Assembly: GCA_026874595.1 (NCBI GenBank) | Contig: CM049308.1 | Coordinates: 45,021,327-45,085,326 of the forward strand | Length of the DNA stretch: 64,000 nucleotides | Reading direction: 5' to 3' | Source: Sipunculus nudus | Taxonomy: Eukaryota > Annelida > Sipuncula > Golfingiida > Sipunculidae | In this document: positions 15,798 to 29,090 of the stretch, piece after piece | Layout of the letters: every line of letters begins with the position of its first letter | How positions within the stretch are numbered: position 1 is the first letter of the stretch | The notes under the pieces: model-generated | Seen by the model: only the letters and a program-made list of their open reading frames with translations | What the model was told of the DNA's origin: nothing | The model's database searches: none | Made by a program: the position numbers and the translations under genes

Positions 15798-16297
15798 NNN
15801 NNNNNNNNNNNNNNNNNNNNNNNNNNNNNNNNNNNNNNNNNNNNNNNNNNNNNNNNNNNNNNNNNNNNNNNNNNNNNNNNNNNNNNNNNNNNNNNNNNNN
15901 NNNNNNNNNNNNNNNNNNNNNNNNNNNNNNNNNNNNNNNNNNNNNNNNNNNNNNNNNNNNNNNNNNNNNNNNNNNNNNNNNNNNNNNNNNNNNNNNNNNN
16001 NNNNNNNNNNNNNNNNNNNNNNNNNNNNNNNNNNNNNNNNNNNNNNNNNNNNNNNNNNNNNNNNNNNNNNNNNNNNNNNNNNNNNNNNNNNNNNNNNNNN
16101 NNNNNNNNNNNNNNNNNNNNNNNNNNNNNNNNNNNNNNNNNNNNNNNNNNNNNNNNNNNNNNNNNNNNNNNNNNNNNNNNNNNNNNNNNNNNNNNNNNNN
16201 NNNNNNNNNNNNNNNNNNNNNNNNNNNNNNNNNNNNNNNNNNNNNNNNNNNNNNNNNNNNNNNNNNNNNNNNNNNNNNNNNNNNNNNNNNNNNNNNN
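15798..16297. other. Assembly gap of exactly 500 N
   Basis: The run of N is exactly 500 long, a conventional placeholder length, so its true size is unknown. It separates two unrelated satellites, and their physical adjacency is not proven by this sequence. Confidence 0.99.
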
Positions 16298-19200
16298 ATT
16301 TAAATTGCGAAAGAAGCGTTTTAGAAGCTTCATTAGGCCATTAGGACCTGTTACAAACGTCGTTTTCGCCGAAATCAGCTCGGTTTTTGCGTAATACAAG
16401 ATCGTGTTTTCTGGAAAAACTGCCGATTTAAATTGCAAAAGAAGCGTTTTAGAAGCTTCATTAGGCCATTTAGGACCTGTTACAAACGTCGTTTTCGCCG
16501 AAATCAGCTCGGTTTTCGCGTTATACAAGATCGTGTTTTCTGCAAAAATGGCCGATTTAAATTGCGAAAGAAGCGTTTTAGAAGCTTCATTAGGCCAATT
16601 AGGACCTGTTACAAACGTCGTTTTCGCCGAAATCAGCTCGGTTTTCGCGTAATACAAGATCGTGTTTTCTGCAAAAATGGCCGATTTAAATTGCGAAAGA
16701 AGCGTTTTAGAAGCTTCATTAGGCCCTTTAGGACCTGTTACAAACGTCGTTTTCGCCGAAATCAGCTCGGTTTTCGCGTAATACAAGATCGTGTTTTCTG
16801 CAAAAATGGTCGATTTAAATTGCGAAAGAAGCGTTTTAGAAGCTTCATTAGGCCATTTAGGACCTTTTACAAACGTCGTTTTCGCCGAAATCAGCTCGGT
16901 TTTCGCGTAATACAAGATCGTGTTTTCTGCAAAAATGGCCGATTTAAATTGCGAAAGAAGCGTTTTAGAAGCTTCATTAGGCCATTTAGGACCTGTTACA
17001 AACGTCGTTTTCGCCGAAATCAGCTCGGTTTTCGCGTATTACAAGATCGTGTTTTTACGGAAAAATGGCCAATTTAAATTGCGAAAGAAGCGTTTTAGAA
17101 GCTTCATTAGGCCATTTAGGACCTGTTACAAACGTCGTTTTCGCCGAAATCAGCTCGGTTTTCGCGTAATACAAGATCGTGTTTTCTGCAAAAATGGCCG
17201 ATTTAAATTGCGAAAGAAGCGTTTTAGAAGCTTCATTAGGCCATTTAGGACCTGTTACAAACGTCGTTTTCGCCGAAATCAGCTTGGTTTTCGCATAATA
17301 CAAGATCGTGTTTTCTGCAAAAATGGCCGATTTAAATTGCAAAAGAAGCGTTTTAGAAGCTTCATTAGGCCATTTAAGACCTGTTACAAACGTCGTTTTC
17401 GCCGAAATCAGCTCGGTTTTCGCGTAATACAAGATCGTGTTTTCTGCAAAAATGGCCGATTTAAATTGCGAAAGAAGCGTTTTAGAAGCTTCATTAGGCC
17501 ATTTAGGACCTGTTACAAACGTCGTTTTCGCCGAAATCAGCTCGGTTTTCGCGTAAAACAAGATCGTGTTTTCTGCAAAAATGGCCGATTTAAATTGCGA
17601 AAGAAGCGTTTTAGAAGCTTCATTTGGCCATTTAGGTCCTGTTACAAACGTCGTTTTCGCCGAAATCAGCTCGGTTTTCGCGTAATACAAGATCGTGTTT
17701 TCTGCAAAAATGGCCGATTTAAATTGCGAAAGAAGCGTTTTAGAAGCTTCATTAGGCCATTTAGGACCTGTTACAAACGTCGTTTTCGCCGAAATCAGCT
17801 CGGTTTTCGCGTAATACAAGATCGTGTTTTCTGCAAAAATGGCCGATTTAAATTGCGAAAGAAGCGTTTTAGAAGCTTCATTAGGCCATTTAGGACCTGT
17901 TACAAACGTAATTTTCGCCGAAATCAGCTCGGTTTTCGCGTAATACAAGATCGTGTTTTCTGCAAAAATGGCCGATTTAAATTGCGAAAGAAGCGTTTTA
18001 GAAGCTTCATTAGGCCATTTAGGACCTGTTACAAACGTCGTTTTCGCCGAAATCAGCTCGGTTTTCGCGTAATACAAGATCGTGTTTTCTGCAAAAATGG
18101 CCGATTTAAATTGCGAAAGAAGCGTTTTAGAAGCTTCATTAGGCCATTTAGGACCTGTTACAAACGTCGTTTTCGCCGAAATCAGCTCGGTTTTCGCGTA
18201 AAACAAGATCGTGTTTTCTGGAAAAATGGCCGATTTAAATTGCGAAAGAAGCGTTTTAGAAGCTTCATTAGGCAATTAGGACCTGTTACAAACGTCGTTT
18301 TCGCCGAAATCAGCTCGGTTTTTGCGTAATACAAGATCGTGTTTTCTGGAAAAACTGCCGATTTAAATTGCGAAAGAAGCGTTTTAGAAGCTTCATTAGG
18401 CCATTTAGGACCTGTTACAAACGTCGTTTTCGCCGAAATCAGCTCGGTTTTCGCGTTATACAAGATCGTGTTTTCTGCAAAAATGGCCGATTTAAATTGC
18501 GAAAGAAGCGTTTTAGAAGCTTCATTAGGCCATTAGGACCTGTTACAAACGTCGTTTTCGCCGAAATCAGCTCGGTTTTTGCGTAATACAAGATCGTGTT
18601 TTCTGGAAAAACTGCCGATTTAAATTGCGAAAGAAGCGTTTTAGAAGCTTCATTAGGCCATTTAGGACCTGTTACAAACGTCGTTTTCGCCGAAATCAGC
18701 TCGGTTTTCGCGTAATACAAGATCGTGTTTTCTGCAAAAATGGCCGATTTAAATTGCGAAAGAAGCGTTTTAGAAGCTTCATTAGGCCAATTAGGACCTG
18801 TTACAAACGTCGTTTTCGCCGAAATCAGCTCGGTTTTCGCGTAATACAAGATCGTGTTTTCTGCAAAAATGGCCGATTTAAATTGCGAAAGAAGCGTTTT
18901 AGAAGCTTCATTAGGCCATTTAGGACCTGTTACAAACGTCGTTTTCGCCGAAATCAGCTCGGTTTTCGCGTAATACAAGATCGTGTTTTCTGCAAAAATG
19001 GCCGATTTAAATTGCGAAAGAAGCGTTTTAGAAGCTTCATTAGGCCAATTAGGACCTGTTACAAACGTCGTTTTCGCCGAAATCAGCTCGGTTTTCGCGT
19101 AATACAAGATCGTGTTTTCTGCAAAAATGGCCGATTTAAATTGCGAAAGAAGCGTTTTAGAAGCTTCATTAGGCCATTTAGGACCTGTTACAAACGTCGT

Positions 19201-22200
19201 TTTCGCCGAAATCAGCTCGGTTTTCGCGTAATACAAGATCGTGTTTTCTGCAAAAATGGTCGATTTAAATTGCGAAAGAAGCGTTTTAGAAGCTTCATTA
19301 GGCCATTTAGGACCTGTTACAAACGTCGTTTTCGCCGAAATCAGCTCGGTTTTCGCGTAATACAAGATCGTGTTTTCTGCAAAAATGGCCGATTTAAATT
19401 GCGAAAGAAGCGTTTTAGAAGCTTCATTAGGCCATTTAGGACCTGTTACAAACGTCGTTTTCGCCGAAATCAGCACGGTTTTCGCGTATTACAAGATCGT
19501 GTTTTACGGAAAAATGGCCAATTTAAATTGCGAAAGAAGCGTTTTAGAAGCTTCATTAGGCCATTTAGGACCTGTTACAAACGTCGTTTTCGCCGAAATC
19601 AGCTCGGTTTTCGCGTAATACAAGATCGTGTTTTCTGCAAAAATGGCCGATTTAAATTGCGAAAGAAGCGGTTTAGAAGCTTCATTAGGCCATTTCGGAC
19701 CTGTTACAAACGTCGTTTTCGCCGAAATCAGCTCGGTTTTCGCGTAATACAAGATCGTGTTTTCTGGAAAAATGGCCGATTTAAATTGCGAAAGAAGCGT
19801 TTTAGAAGCTTCATTAGGCCATTTAGGACCTCTTACAAACGTCGTTTTCGCCGAAATCAGCTCGGTTTTTGCGTAATACAAGATCGTGTTTTCTGCAAAA
19901 ACGGCCGTTGTCTGATGCGAAAGAAGCCCTTTAGGATCTTCATTACCCAATTTAGGACCTGTTACAAACGTCGTTTTCGCCGAAATCAGCTCGGTTTCCG
20001 CGTAAAATAAGATCGTGTTTTCTGCAAAAATGGCCGATTTAAATTGCGAAAGAAGCCCTTTAGGAACTTCATTAGGCCATTTAGGACCTGTTACAAACGT
20101 CGTTTTCGCCGAAATCAGCTCGGTTTTCGCGTAATACAAGATCGTGTTTTCTGGAAAAATGGCCGATTTAAATTGCGAAAGAAGCGTTTTAGAAACTTCA
20201 TTAGGCCATTTAGGACCTCTTACAAACGTCGTTTTCGCCGAAATCAGCTCGGTTTTCGCGTAATACAAGATCGTGTTTTCTGCAAAAATGGCCGATTTAA
20301 AATGCGAAAGAAGCGTTTTAGAAGCTTCATTAGGCCACTTAGGACCTGTTACAAACGTCGTTTTCGCCGAAATCAGCTCGGTTTTCGCGTAATACAAGAT
20401 CCTGTTTTCTGGAAAATGGCCGATTTAAATTGCGAAAGAAGCGTTTTAGAAGCTTCATTGGGCCATTTAGGACCTGTTACAAACGTCGTTTTCGCCGAAA
20501 TCAGCTCGGTTTTCGCGTAATACAAGATCGTGTTTTCTGGGAAAATGGCCGATTTTAATTGCGAAAGAAGCGTTTTAGAAGCTTCATTAGGCCATTTAGG
20601 ACCTGTTCCAAACGTCGTTTTCGCCGAAATCAGCTCGGTTTTCGCGTAATACAAGATCGTGTTTTCTGCAAAAATGGCCGATTTTTTACACAAGATCGTG
20701 TTTTCTGCAAAAATGGCCGATTTAAATTGCGAAAGAAGCGTTTTAGAAGCTTCATTAGGCAATTTAGGACCTGTTACAAACGTCGTTTTCGCCGAAATCA
20801 GCTCGGTTTTCGCGTAATACAAGATCGTGTTTTCTGCAAAACGGCCGTTGTCTGATGCGAAAGAAGCCCTTTAGGATCTTCATTACCCAATTTAGGACCT
20901 GTTACAAACGTCGTTTTCGCCGAAATCAGCTCGGTTTCCGCGTAATACAAGATCGTGTTTTCTGCAAAAATGGCCGATTTAAATTGCGAAAGAAGCCCTT
21001 TAGGAACTTCATTAGGCCATTTAGGACCTGTTACAAACGTCGTTTTCGCCGAAATCAGCTCGGTTTTCGCGTAATACAAGATCGTGTTTTCTGGAAAAAT
21101 GGCCGATTTAAATTGCGAAAGAAGCGTTTTAGAAGCTTCATTAGGCAATTAGGACCTGTTACAAACGTCGTTTTCGCCGAAATCAGCTCGGTTTTTGCGT
21201 AATACAAGATCGTGTCTTCTGGAAAAACTGCCGATTTAAATTGCGAAAGAAGCGTTTTAGAAGCTTCATTAGGCCATTTAGGACCTGTTACAAACGTCGT
21301 TTTCGCCGAAATCAGCTCGGTTTTCGCGTTATACAAGATCGTGTTTTCTGCAAAAATGGCCGATTTAAATTGCGAAAGAAGCGTTTTAGAAGCTTCATTA
21401 GGCCATTAGGACCTGTTACAAACGTCGTTTTCGCCGAAATCAGCTCGGTTTTTGCGTAATACAAGATCGTGTTTTCTGGAAAAACTGCCGATTTAAATTG
21501 CGAAAGAAGCGTTTTAGAAGCTTCATTAGGCCATTTAGGACCTGTTACAAACGTCGTTTTCGCCGAAATCAGCACGGTTTTCGCGTATTACAAGATCGTG
21601 TTTTACGGAAAAATGGCCAATTTAAATTGCGAAAGAAGCGTTTTAGAAGCTTCATTAGGCCATTTAGGACCTGTTACAAACGTCGTTTTCGCCGAAATCA
21701 GCTCGGTTTTCGCGTAATACAAGATCGTGTTTTCTGCAAAAATGGCCGATTTAAATTGCGAAAGAAGCGTTTTAGAAGCTTCATTAGGCCATTTAGGACC
21801 TGTTACAAACGTCGTTTTCGCCGAAATCAGCTCGGTTTTCGCGTAATACAAGATCGTGTTTTCTGGAAAAATGGCCGATTTAAATTGCGAAAGAAGCGTT
21901 TTAGAAGCTTCATTAGGCCATTTAGGACCTCTTACAAACGTCGTTTTCGCCGAAATCAGCTCGGTTTTCGCGTAATACAAGATCGTGTTTTCTGCAAAAA
22001 CGGCCGTTGTCTGATGTGAAAGAAGCCCTTTAGGATCTTCATTACCCAATTTAGGACCTGTTACAAACGTCGTTTTCGCCGAAATCAGCTCGGTTTTCGC
22101 GTAATACAAGATCGTGTTTTCTGGAAAAATGGCCGATTTAAATTGCGAAAGAAGCGTTTTAGAAACTTCATTAGGCCATTTAGGACCTGTTACAAACGTC

Positions 22201-25200
22201 GTTTTCGCCGAAATCAGCTCGGTTTTTGCGTAATACAAGATCGTGTTTTCTGGAAAAATGGCCGATTTAAATTGCGAAAGAAGCGTTTTAGAAGCTTCAT
22301 TAGGCCATTTAGGACCTGTTACAAACGTCGTTTTCGCCGAAATCAGCTCGGTTTTCGCGTAATACAAGATCGTGTTTTCTGGAAAAATGGCCGATTTAAA
22401 TTGCGAAAGAAGCGTTTAAGAAGCTTCATTAGGCCATTTAGGACCTGTTACAAACGTCGTTTTCGCCGAAATCAGCTCGGTTTTCGCGTAATACAAGATC
22501 GTGTTTTCTGCAAAAATGGCCGATTTAAATTGCGAAAGAAGCGTTTTAAAAGCTTCATTAGGCCATTTAGGACCTGTTACAAACGTCGTTTTCGCCGAAA
22601 TCAGCTCGGTTTTCGCATAATACAAGATCGTGTTTTCTGCAAAAATGGCCGATTTAAATTGCGAAAGAAGCGTTTTAGAAGCTTCATTGGGCCATTTAGG
22701 ACCTGTTACATTCGTCGTTTTCGCCGAAATCAGCTCGGTTTTCGCGTAATACAAGATCGTGTTTTCTGCAAAAATGGCCGATTTAAATTGCGAAAGAAGC
22801 GTTTTAGAAGCTTCATTAGGCCATTTAGGACCTTCTACAAACGTCGTTTTCGCCGAAATCAGCTCGGTTTTCGCGAAATACAAGATCGTGTTTTCTGCAA
22901 AAATGGCCGATTTAAATTGCGAAAGAAGTGTTTTAGAAGCTTCATTAGGCCATTTAGGTCCTGTTACAAACGTCGTTTTCGCCGAAATCAGCTCGGTTTT
23001 CGCGTAATACAAGATCGTGTTTTCTGGAAAAATGGCCGATTAAAATTGCGAAAGAAGCGTTTTAGAAGCTTCATTAGGCCATTTAGGACCTGTTACAAAC
23101 GTCGTTTTCGCCGAAATCAGCTCGGTTTTCGCGTAATACAAGATCGTGTTTTCTACAAAAATGGCCGATACAAATTCCGAAAGAAGCGTTTTAGAAGCTT
23201 CATTAGGCCATTTAGGACCTGTTACAAACGTCGTTTTCGCCGAAATCAGCTCGGTTTTCGCGTAATACAAGATCGTGTTTTCTGCAAAAATGGCCGATTT
23301 AAATTGCGAAAGAAGCGTTTTAGAAGCTTCATTAGGCCATTTAGGACCTGTTACAAACGTCGTTTTCGCCGAAATCAGCTCGGTTTTCGCGTAATACAAG
23401 ATCGTGTTTTCTGCAAAAATGGCCGATTTAAATTGCGAAAGAAGCGTTTTAGAAGCTTCATTAGGCCATTTAGGACCTGTTACAAACGTCGTTTTCGCCG
23501 AAATCAGCTCGGTTTTCGCGTAATAAAAGATCGTGTTTTCTGCAAAAATGGCCGATTTAAATTGCGAAAGAAGCGTTTTAGAAGCTTCATTAGGCCATTT
23601 AGGACCTGTTACAAACGTCGTTTTCGCCGAAATCAGCTCGGTTTTTGCGTAATACAAGATCGTGTTTTCTGCAAAAATGGCCGATTTAAATTGAGAAAGA
23701 AGCGTTTAAGAAGCTTCATTAGGCCATTTAGGACCTGTTACAAACGTCGTTTTCGCCGAAATCAGCTTGGTTTTCGCGTAATACAAGATCGTGTTTTCTG
23801 GAAAAATGGCCGATTTAAATTGCGAAAGAAGCGTTTTAGAAGCTTCATTAGGCCATTTAGGACCTGTTACAAACGTCGTTTTCGCCGAAAACAGCTCGGT
23901 TTTCGCATAATACAAGATCGTGTTTTCTGCGAAAATGGCCAAATTAAATTGCGAAAGAAGCGTTTTAGAAGCTTCATTAGGCCATTTAGGACCTGTTACA
24001 AACGTCGTTCTCGCCGAAATCAGCTCGGTTTTCGCGTATACATGATCGTGTTTTGTGCAAAAATGGCCGATTTAAATTGCGAAAGAAGCGTTTTAGAAGC
24101 TTCATTAGGCCATTTTAGGACCTGTTACAAACATCGTTTTCGCCGAAATCAGCTCGGTTTTCGCGTAATACAAGATCGTGTTTTGTGCAAAAAATGGCCG
24201 ATTTAAATTGCGAAAGAAGCGTTTTAGAAACTTCATTAGGCCATTCAGGACCTGTTACAAACGTCGTTTTCGCCGAAATCAGCTCGGTTTTCGCGTAATA
24301 TAAGATCGTCTTTTCTGCAAAAATGGCCGATTTAAATTGCGAAAGAAGCGTTTTAGAAGCTTCATTGGGCTATTCAGGACCTGTTACAAACGTCGTTTTC
24401 GCCGAAATCAGCTCGGTTTTCGCGTAATACAAGATCACGTTTTCTGCAAAAATGGCTGATTTAAATTGCGAAAGAAGCGTTTTAGAAGCTTCATTAGGCC
24501 ATTTTAGGACCTGTTACAAACATCGTTTTCGCCGAAATCAGCTCGGTTTTCGCGTAATACAAGATCGTGTTTTGTGCAAAAAATGGCCGATTTAAATTGC
24601 GAAAGAAGCGTTTTAGAAACTTCATTAGGCCATTCAGGACCTGTTACAAACGTCGTTTTCGCCGAAATCAGCTCGGTTTTCGCGTAATATAAGATCGTGT
24701 TTTCTGCAAAAATGGCCGATTTAAATTGCGAAAGAAGCGTTTTAGAAGCTTCATTAGGCCATTCAGGACCTGTTACAAACGTCGTTCTCGCCGAAATCAG
24801 CTCGGTTTTCGCGTAATATAAGATCGTGTTTTCTGCAAAAATGGCCGTTTAGGACCTGTTACAAACGTCCTGTTACAAACGTATTCTTGTCGCTGAAATC
24901 AGCTCGGTTTTTGCATAATACAAGATCGTGTTTTTTGCAAAAATGGCCGATTTAAATTGCGAAAGAAGCGTTTTAGAAGCTTCATTAGGCCATTTAGGAC
25001 CTGTTACAAACGTCGTTTTCGCCGAAATCAGCTCGGTTTTCGCGTAATACAAGATCGTGTTTTCTGCAAAAATGGCCGATTTAAATTGCGAAAGAAGCGT
25101 TTTAGAAACTTCATTAGGCCATTTAGGACCTGTTACAAACGTCGTTTTCGCCGAAGTCAGCTCGTTTTCGTGTAATACAAGATCGTGTTTTCTGCAAAAA

Positions 25201-25461
25201 TGGCCGATTAAGATTGCGAAAGAAGCGTTTTAGAAGCTTCAATAAGCCATTTAGAACCTTTTTCAAACGTCGTTTTTGCCGAAATCAGCTCGGTTTTCAC
25301 GTAATAGAAGACTGTGTTTTGTGCAAAAATGGCCAAATTAAATTGCGAAAGAAGCGTTTTAGAAGCTTCATTAGGCCAATTGGAACCTGTTACAAACGTC
25401 GTTTTCGCCGAAATCAGCTCGGTTTTCGCGTAATACAAGATCGTGTTTTGTGCAAAAATGT
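16298..25461. repeat. 129-bp tandem satellite array (Sat-129)
   Basis: About 71 head-to-tail monomers of 129 bases, each with an AAGCTT (HindIII) site inside GAAGCTTC, the stretch GTTACAAACGTCGTTTTCGC, and the T-rich GATCGTGTTTTCTG. Because 129 is 3 x 43, open frames run through many monomers on both strands (up to 687 codons at 22143-24206). Single-base indels break every frame, and the third forward frame has a fixed TAA. I therefore read it as non-coding. A diverged monomer type (CGGCCGTTGTCTGATG) recurs near 19911, 20841 and 22003. The last ~1.2 kb is more diverged, and the array ends inside LIR-family sequence. Confidence 0.96.
18240..22080. repeat. Block duplications inside Sat-129
   Basis: Recognisable monomer combinations recur in order. 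The block at about 18240-18620 is repeated at about 21113-21490 (shift 2873), and about 19440-19990 at about 21540-22090 (shift 2099). A ~240-bp block at 19905 recurs near 20838. The first two shifts exceed a whole number of monomers by 35 bases, which matches a 35-base partial monomer inserted near 20685-20725. An earlier shift (16404 to 18339) is 1935, exactly 15 monomers. Confidence 0.75.
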
Positions 25462-27199
25462 ATCTCATGCAAAAAAACTGGAACTTTTTAGCATCGTTAT
25501 TAACCTAGTCAGAAGCAAATAACTCAAAATTTTCAGATTATCAAGTTTTACTCTCAAATTACGTAAACATCACAGTTTCAGCACAAGGTTGCATTTTTCC
25601 AGGAATAAGCCAATGATCCTGGTGATGAAAAAATACGTTTTGAGATATTAGTGTAAGACATAGGATATATCAGTTTCAATATGATTCCTGCAAACTGGTT
25701 GCTTCCAGGGTATTACTTAGGAATGTATCGAAATATCTCGTTTGACGACATATTATACGAGATATTACGGGACTTGTAATATAATCAAATAATACTACTT
25801 GAATGCTACCAGATTCAAAAATTAGACCTCTCTTGCTCTAAAACTGACAAAGTTAGAAAAATTGGTCCATTTATTTACGAATATCATCACTTTTCCCGAA
25901 AATGACTAACCATGGTTACGGCACACCAGCTACACACCAGAAGAAAAGGCCCATAGAATGAAGATTAAAATGGGCTCCGTTGAAGCAGATACGACTAACG
26001 GTTACAAAGATATGAAGAAAAATCGTGTTGTATACTTTTGATGACCTTGACCTTGACCTTTAACCTATTTGGACCAAAAGCAATAGGCCTCCAGGACTTT
26101 TGCTTGTCTACCAGCTGTATAAGATTAAAGACAATTGCTGCAAAATTGTGGTCTGTACAGAGTACAGAGACAGACAGACAGACAGAAAAACAAACAAACT
26201 AGACGACCAGAGGTCGAGCGCTTGCTGGAAGTGAAATGACAGACAGATGGAAAGGCAGAACATATTGTCGGTTTGGTTTTCTATCAGTTAAATGACTCTC
26301 AGAGCGATTACAGAGAAGTTGTGTCCTGTGGGATGACATATCAGACAAACGAACAAGCTACCAGACAAAGCTGGCAACAAAAGACGAACAGACTGACGTA
26401 TGACAATGTGACACATCTGAGATAACAGATGACCAGACTAAAATTATGGGGGAGGTGAAGAGGAGCAAAATGAGCCATGGTTTGGGAAGATAAGGTATAT
26501 AGTTTTGGAAATATGGCAAAATAATGATATGTTGTAGTGGTTCAAGTTCCCTCGCGGCAATTTTCCGAAATGGAAAATCACTTTTGAGATATTTGTTTAA
26601 GACATTAGATGTACCACTTTCAAAAGAATTCTTGTAAAACCGTGGCCTGTAGATGGCTCATTGTAAGACACAAGAACCAGCAAACAGGCGAAATTGAGGA
26701 ATACTATCAAACTGACAGACATACTAACAAAGTGACACAAGATTGAGACCAGATGACTAAATCTGAATATGCAGAAGACCAAGAGGAAGAAAATAAGCTA
26801 TAGTTTACGTTACTGAGGTTTATAGTTTTGGAGATATTGCAAAAACAGGATATGCTTGAGAGGTTCGAGTGCAGCGTCTTCTAGCAGTATATGCAGAAAA
26901 TGAAAAATATATTTCCAGATATTCGTGTAAGAAATAAGATGTACTAGTTTCAAAAGGATTTATGTAAAACTGTGACCTGTGGAATGCTACATGTGAGACA
27001 AAACCAGCAAGCAGGCACATTTGAGGAGAACTGACAAACAGACAGACATACTGACAAAGTGACACAAGATTGAGACCAGATGAATCACTCAAGTTATGGA
27101 AAAGACACAGAGAAAGAAAATAAGTTATAGTTTCTGTAATTGAGGTTTATAGTTTTGGAGATATGGCCAAAAAATAAAATGTTGGGGAGGTTCGAGTGC

Positions 27200-27220
27200 A
27201 GCGCTCCCTAGCGGCCAAAT
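27200..27220 (-). promoter_or_regulatory. CTCF-like block of LIR
   Basis: On the minus strand this reads ATTTGGCCGCTAGGGAGCGCT, one base off the best copies in the window (GCCGCTAGGGGGCGCT). The resemblance is to the animal CTCF core (CCASYAGRKGGCR). Binding is not shown. Confidence 0.4.
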
Positions 27221-27334
27221 CCGGAAAAAGAAAAATTAAGTTTGAGATATTAGGGTATGACATAAGATATATCAGTTTCAAAAGGATTCCTACATATTTG
27301 TGGACTCTAGGTCATCACTAAGCGATATCTAGAA

Positions 27335-27355
27335 ATATCTCGTTTAACGAGATAT
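27335..27355. repeat. Perfect ATCTCG palindrome of LIR
   Basis: ATATCTCGTT and AACGAGATAT form ten-base perfect inverted arms around one T. Related interleaved ATCTCG/CGAGAT arrangements occur in every well-preserved LIR copy in the window. Confidence 0.8.
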
Positions 27356-27734
27356 TGTACAAGATATTGCCAGACTTGTCATATAATCAAATAACACTAC
27401 ATGTATGCTACCTGATGCAAAAAAACTAGACCTCTCTACCTTTAAATCTGACAAACTTAGAAAAATAAAACCCCTTTTTTCAAACGTCATGACTTTTTTT
27501 CCCAAAACGCGTAACCATGGTGACAGCAAATTTGAGGCAGTTATAAATCAGAAGGAAGGCCTTGGAATGACGATTAAAATGAGCCAAGGTTGAAGAAGAT
27601 ACGACTTTTAGTAACAAAGATATGGAGAAAACCCGTTTTGTGAAGTTCTGATGACCTTGACCTTGACCCTTGACGTATTTCGTCCAAAAACAATAAGCCT
27701 CTGGGACTTTTGCTTGTCTACGAGCTGTGTAAGT

Positions 27735-28812
27735 TGTTACGGAACCTAATATCAAATCAGATCACGTATGCGTGATGAACATAAATTTTGTAATGGAGAA
27801 AAAAAATCAGATTCTGTAATACCTTGCAGCGTGAAATGTCGAGGAGAATGAATAAGATGTCAGTGTTTTTCTATAACAAATAACCAAAATTTATTCTTAA
27901 AACAACCCTAACATTACTATACACTAAATCTATACAATGACACAGTATAACAGCAAATGAATACAATCACACAGTAAATAAACAAAGTGCACAGTACCTG
28001 GATACCACCACTGTCACAAAAGAAAATCTAAAAAAAAAATCTATAATTATTGCACTTATCGGATTAGGTCCCACAAACTGACATACACGCTTCTGTGTCC
28101 GCTGGAATATTCCCTCGCCTCTCCCCCGGCTTTAAAACACAGCCTCATTTTATAACTTTTCACCTCAAGCCAAGAATTTTTCATTTCTCGAACCATCTAA
28201 AGAATCTAACACAGTACACACGTTCAAAGATCATACTAGAACAAGAACGCTGTGTATCCAGGGTTGTATCCAGCGTGAAATGTCGAGGAGAATGAATAAG
28301 ATGTCAGTGTTTTTCTATAACAAATAACCAAAATTTATTCTTAAAACAACCCTAACATTACTATACACTAAATCTATACAATGACACAGTATAACAGCAA
28401 ATGAATACAATCACACAGTAAATAAACAAAGTGCACAGTACCTGGATACCACCACTGTCACAAAAGAAAATCTAAAAAAAAAATCTATAATTATTGCACT
28501 TATCGGATTAGGTCCCACAAACTGACATACACGCTTCTGTGTCCGCTGGAATATTCCCTCGCCTCTCCCCCGGCTTTAAAACACAGCCTCATTTTATAAC
28601 TTTTCACCTCAAGCCGAGAATTTTTCATTTCTCGAACCATCTAAAGAATCTAACACAGTACACACGTTCAAAGATCATACTAGAACAAGAACGCTGTGTA
28701 TCAAGGGTTGTCATTGGGGATTAAACTGAGCCTGCAACATCCGGCCAGGCGAGGCCGCTACGACACGAGCTACGCGTGGCACACAAACCAAAAGCCAACA
28801 ACACATGGAACA
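27735..28812 (-). mobile_element. LTR-like element (solo-LTR candidate) inserted in LIR
   Basis: Read on the minus strand, the block starts TGTTCC and ends GTAACA, so it has TG..CA termini with short inverted ends. It matches 63316-63976 over its whole length apart from a 444-bp tandem duplication. The related copy carries a TATAAG box and AATAAA signals in an order that fits an LTR. The insertion splits LIR sequence cleanly: LIR text stops at GCTGTGTAAGT and resumes with ATTTATCTGTAAG. I could not find a matching target duplication, so it could also be a different class of element. Confidence 0.6.
27827..28714. repeat. 444-bp direct tandem duplication within the LTR-like element
   Basis: Two copies (27827-28270 and 28271-28714) start with CAGCGTGAAATGTCGAGG and differ at only a few positions (for example AAGCCAAG against AAGCCGAG). 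The copy at 63.3 kb has a single unit. The near identity points to a recent duplication, or to a collapse/expansion artefact of assembly. Confidence 0.93.
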
Positions 28813-29090
28813 TCCGTGTGCACATTTATCTGTAAGACCGCTGTACACAATAAAAGGGGCACCTGTAACAAAGTTTAAAAGCAATAGCTGCAAAATATTG
28901 GGCTCTAGAGTGTACACAGACAAACAGACAAACAGACATCCGCGACTGACCAACCTGCTTGCCGAAATCGGAGATTTCCGGCAAGCAACAAACAGACAAA
29001 GAGACATCCGCGACTGACCAACCTGTTTGCCGAAATCAGAGATTTCCGGCAAGCAACAAAGAGACATCCCATATATGCGGGGATCTGTCG
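28813..29090 (-). mobile_element. LIR-family repeat, continuation after the LTR-like insertion
   Basis: LIR sequence resumes with ATTTATCTGTAAG and GCTGCAAAATATTGGG, followed by the CAGACAAACAGACA microsatellite. Two hairpin units, CTTGCCGAAATC..GATTTCCGGCAAG, lie near 28958-28985 and 29026-29053. They are the reverse-orientation equivalents of the five units at 42073-42349. Confidence 0.75.

Larger units (their letters stand above)
25462..27734 (-). mobile_element. LIR-family dispersed repeat, reverse orientation (left part)
   Basis: From about 25462 the sequence matches, in reverse, the modular repeat seen at 40311-44068, 54041-57290 and 59460-60349. Recognisable parts are ATCTCG palindromes (25723-25770, 27335-27355), CCATGG palindromes (25906, 27511), tandem TGACCTTGACCTTGACC (26042, 27652), a CAGACAGACAG microsatellite (26167), and about three ~0.33-kb modules between 26290 and 27230. 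One of these modules carries a well-preserved CTCF-like block (27200). No open frame of note is present. The copy is split by an LTR-like insertion at 27735-28812 and resumes after it. It is probably non-autonomous; how it moves is unknown. Confidence 0.8.

Noticed and set aside
15723-16394. Open frames running through the N gap
   Set aside because: The frames depend on unknown bases and join two unrelated satellites.
16298-25461. Long open frames on both strands suggesting a basic repeat protein
   Set aside because: Monomer length is a multiple of three, frames are open on both strands at once, and one-base indels break each of them. This is what a satellite of this length gives without coding.
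1-25461. CRISPR-like regular repeats
   Set aside because: There are no unique spacers. Repeats are contiguous satellites in a eukaryotic setting, and no cas genes are present.
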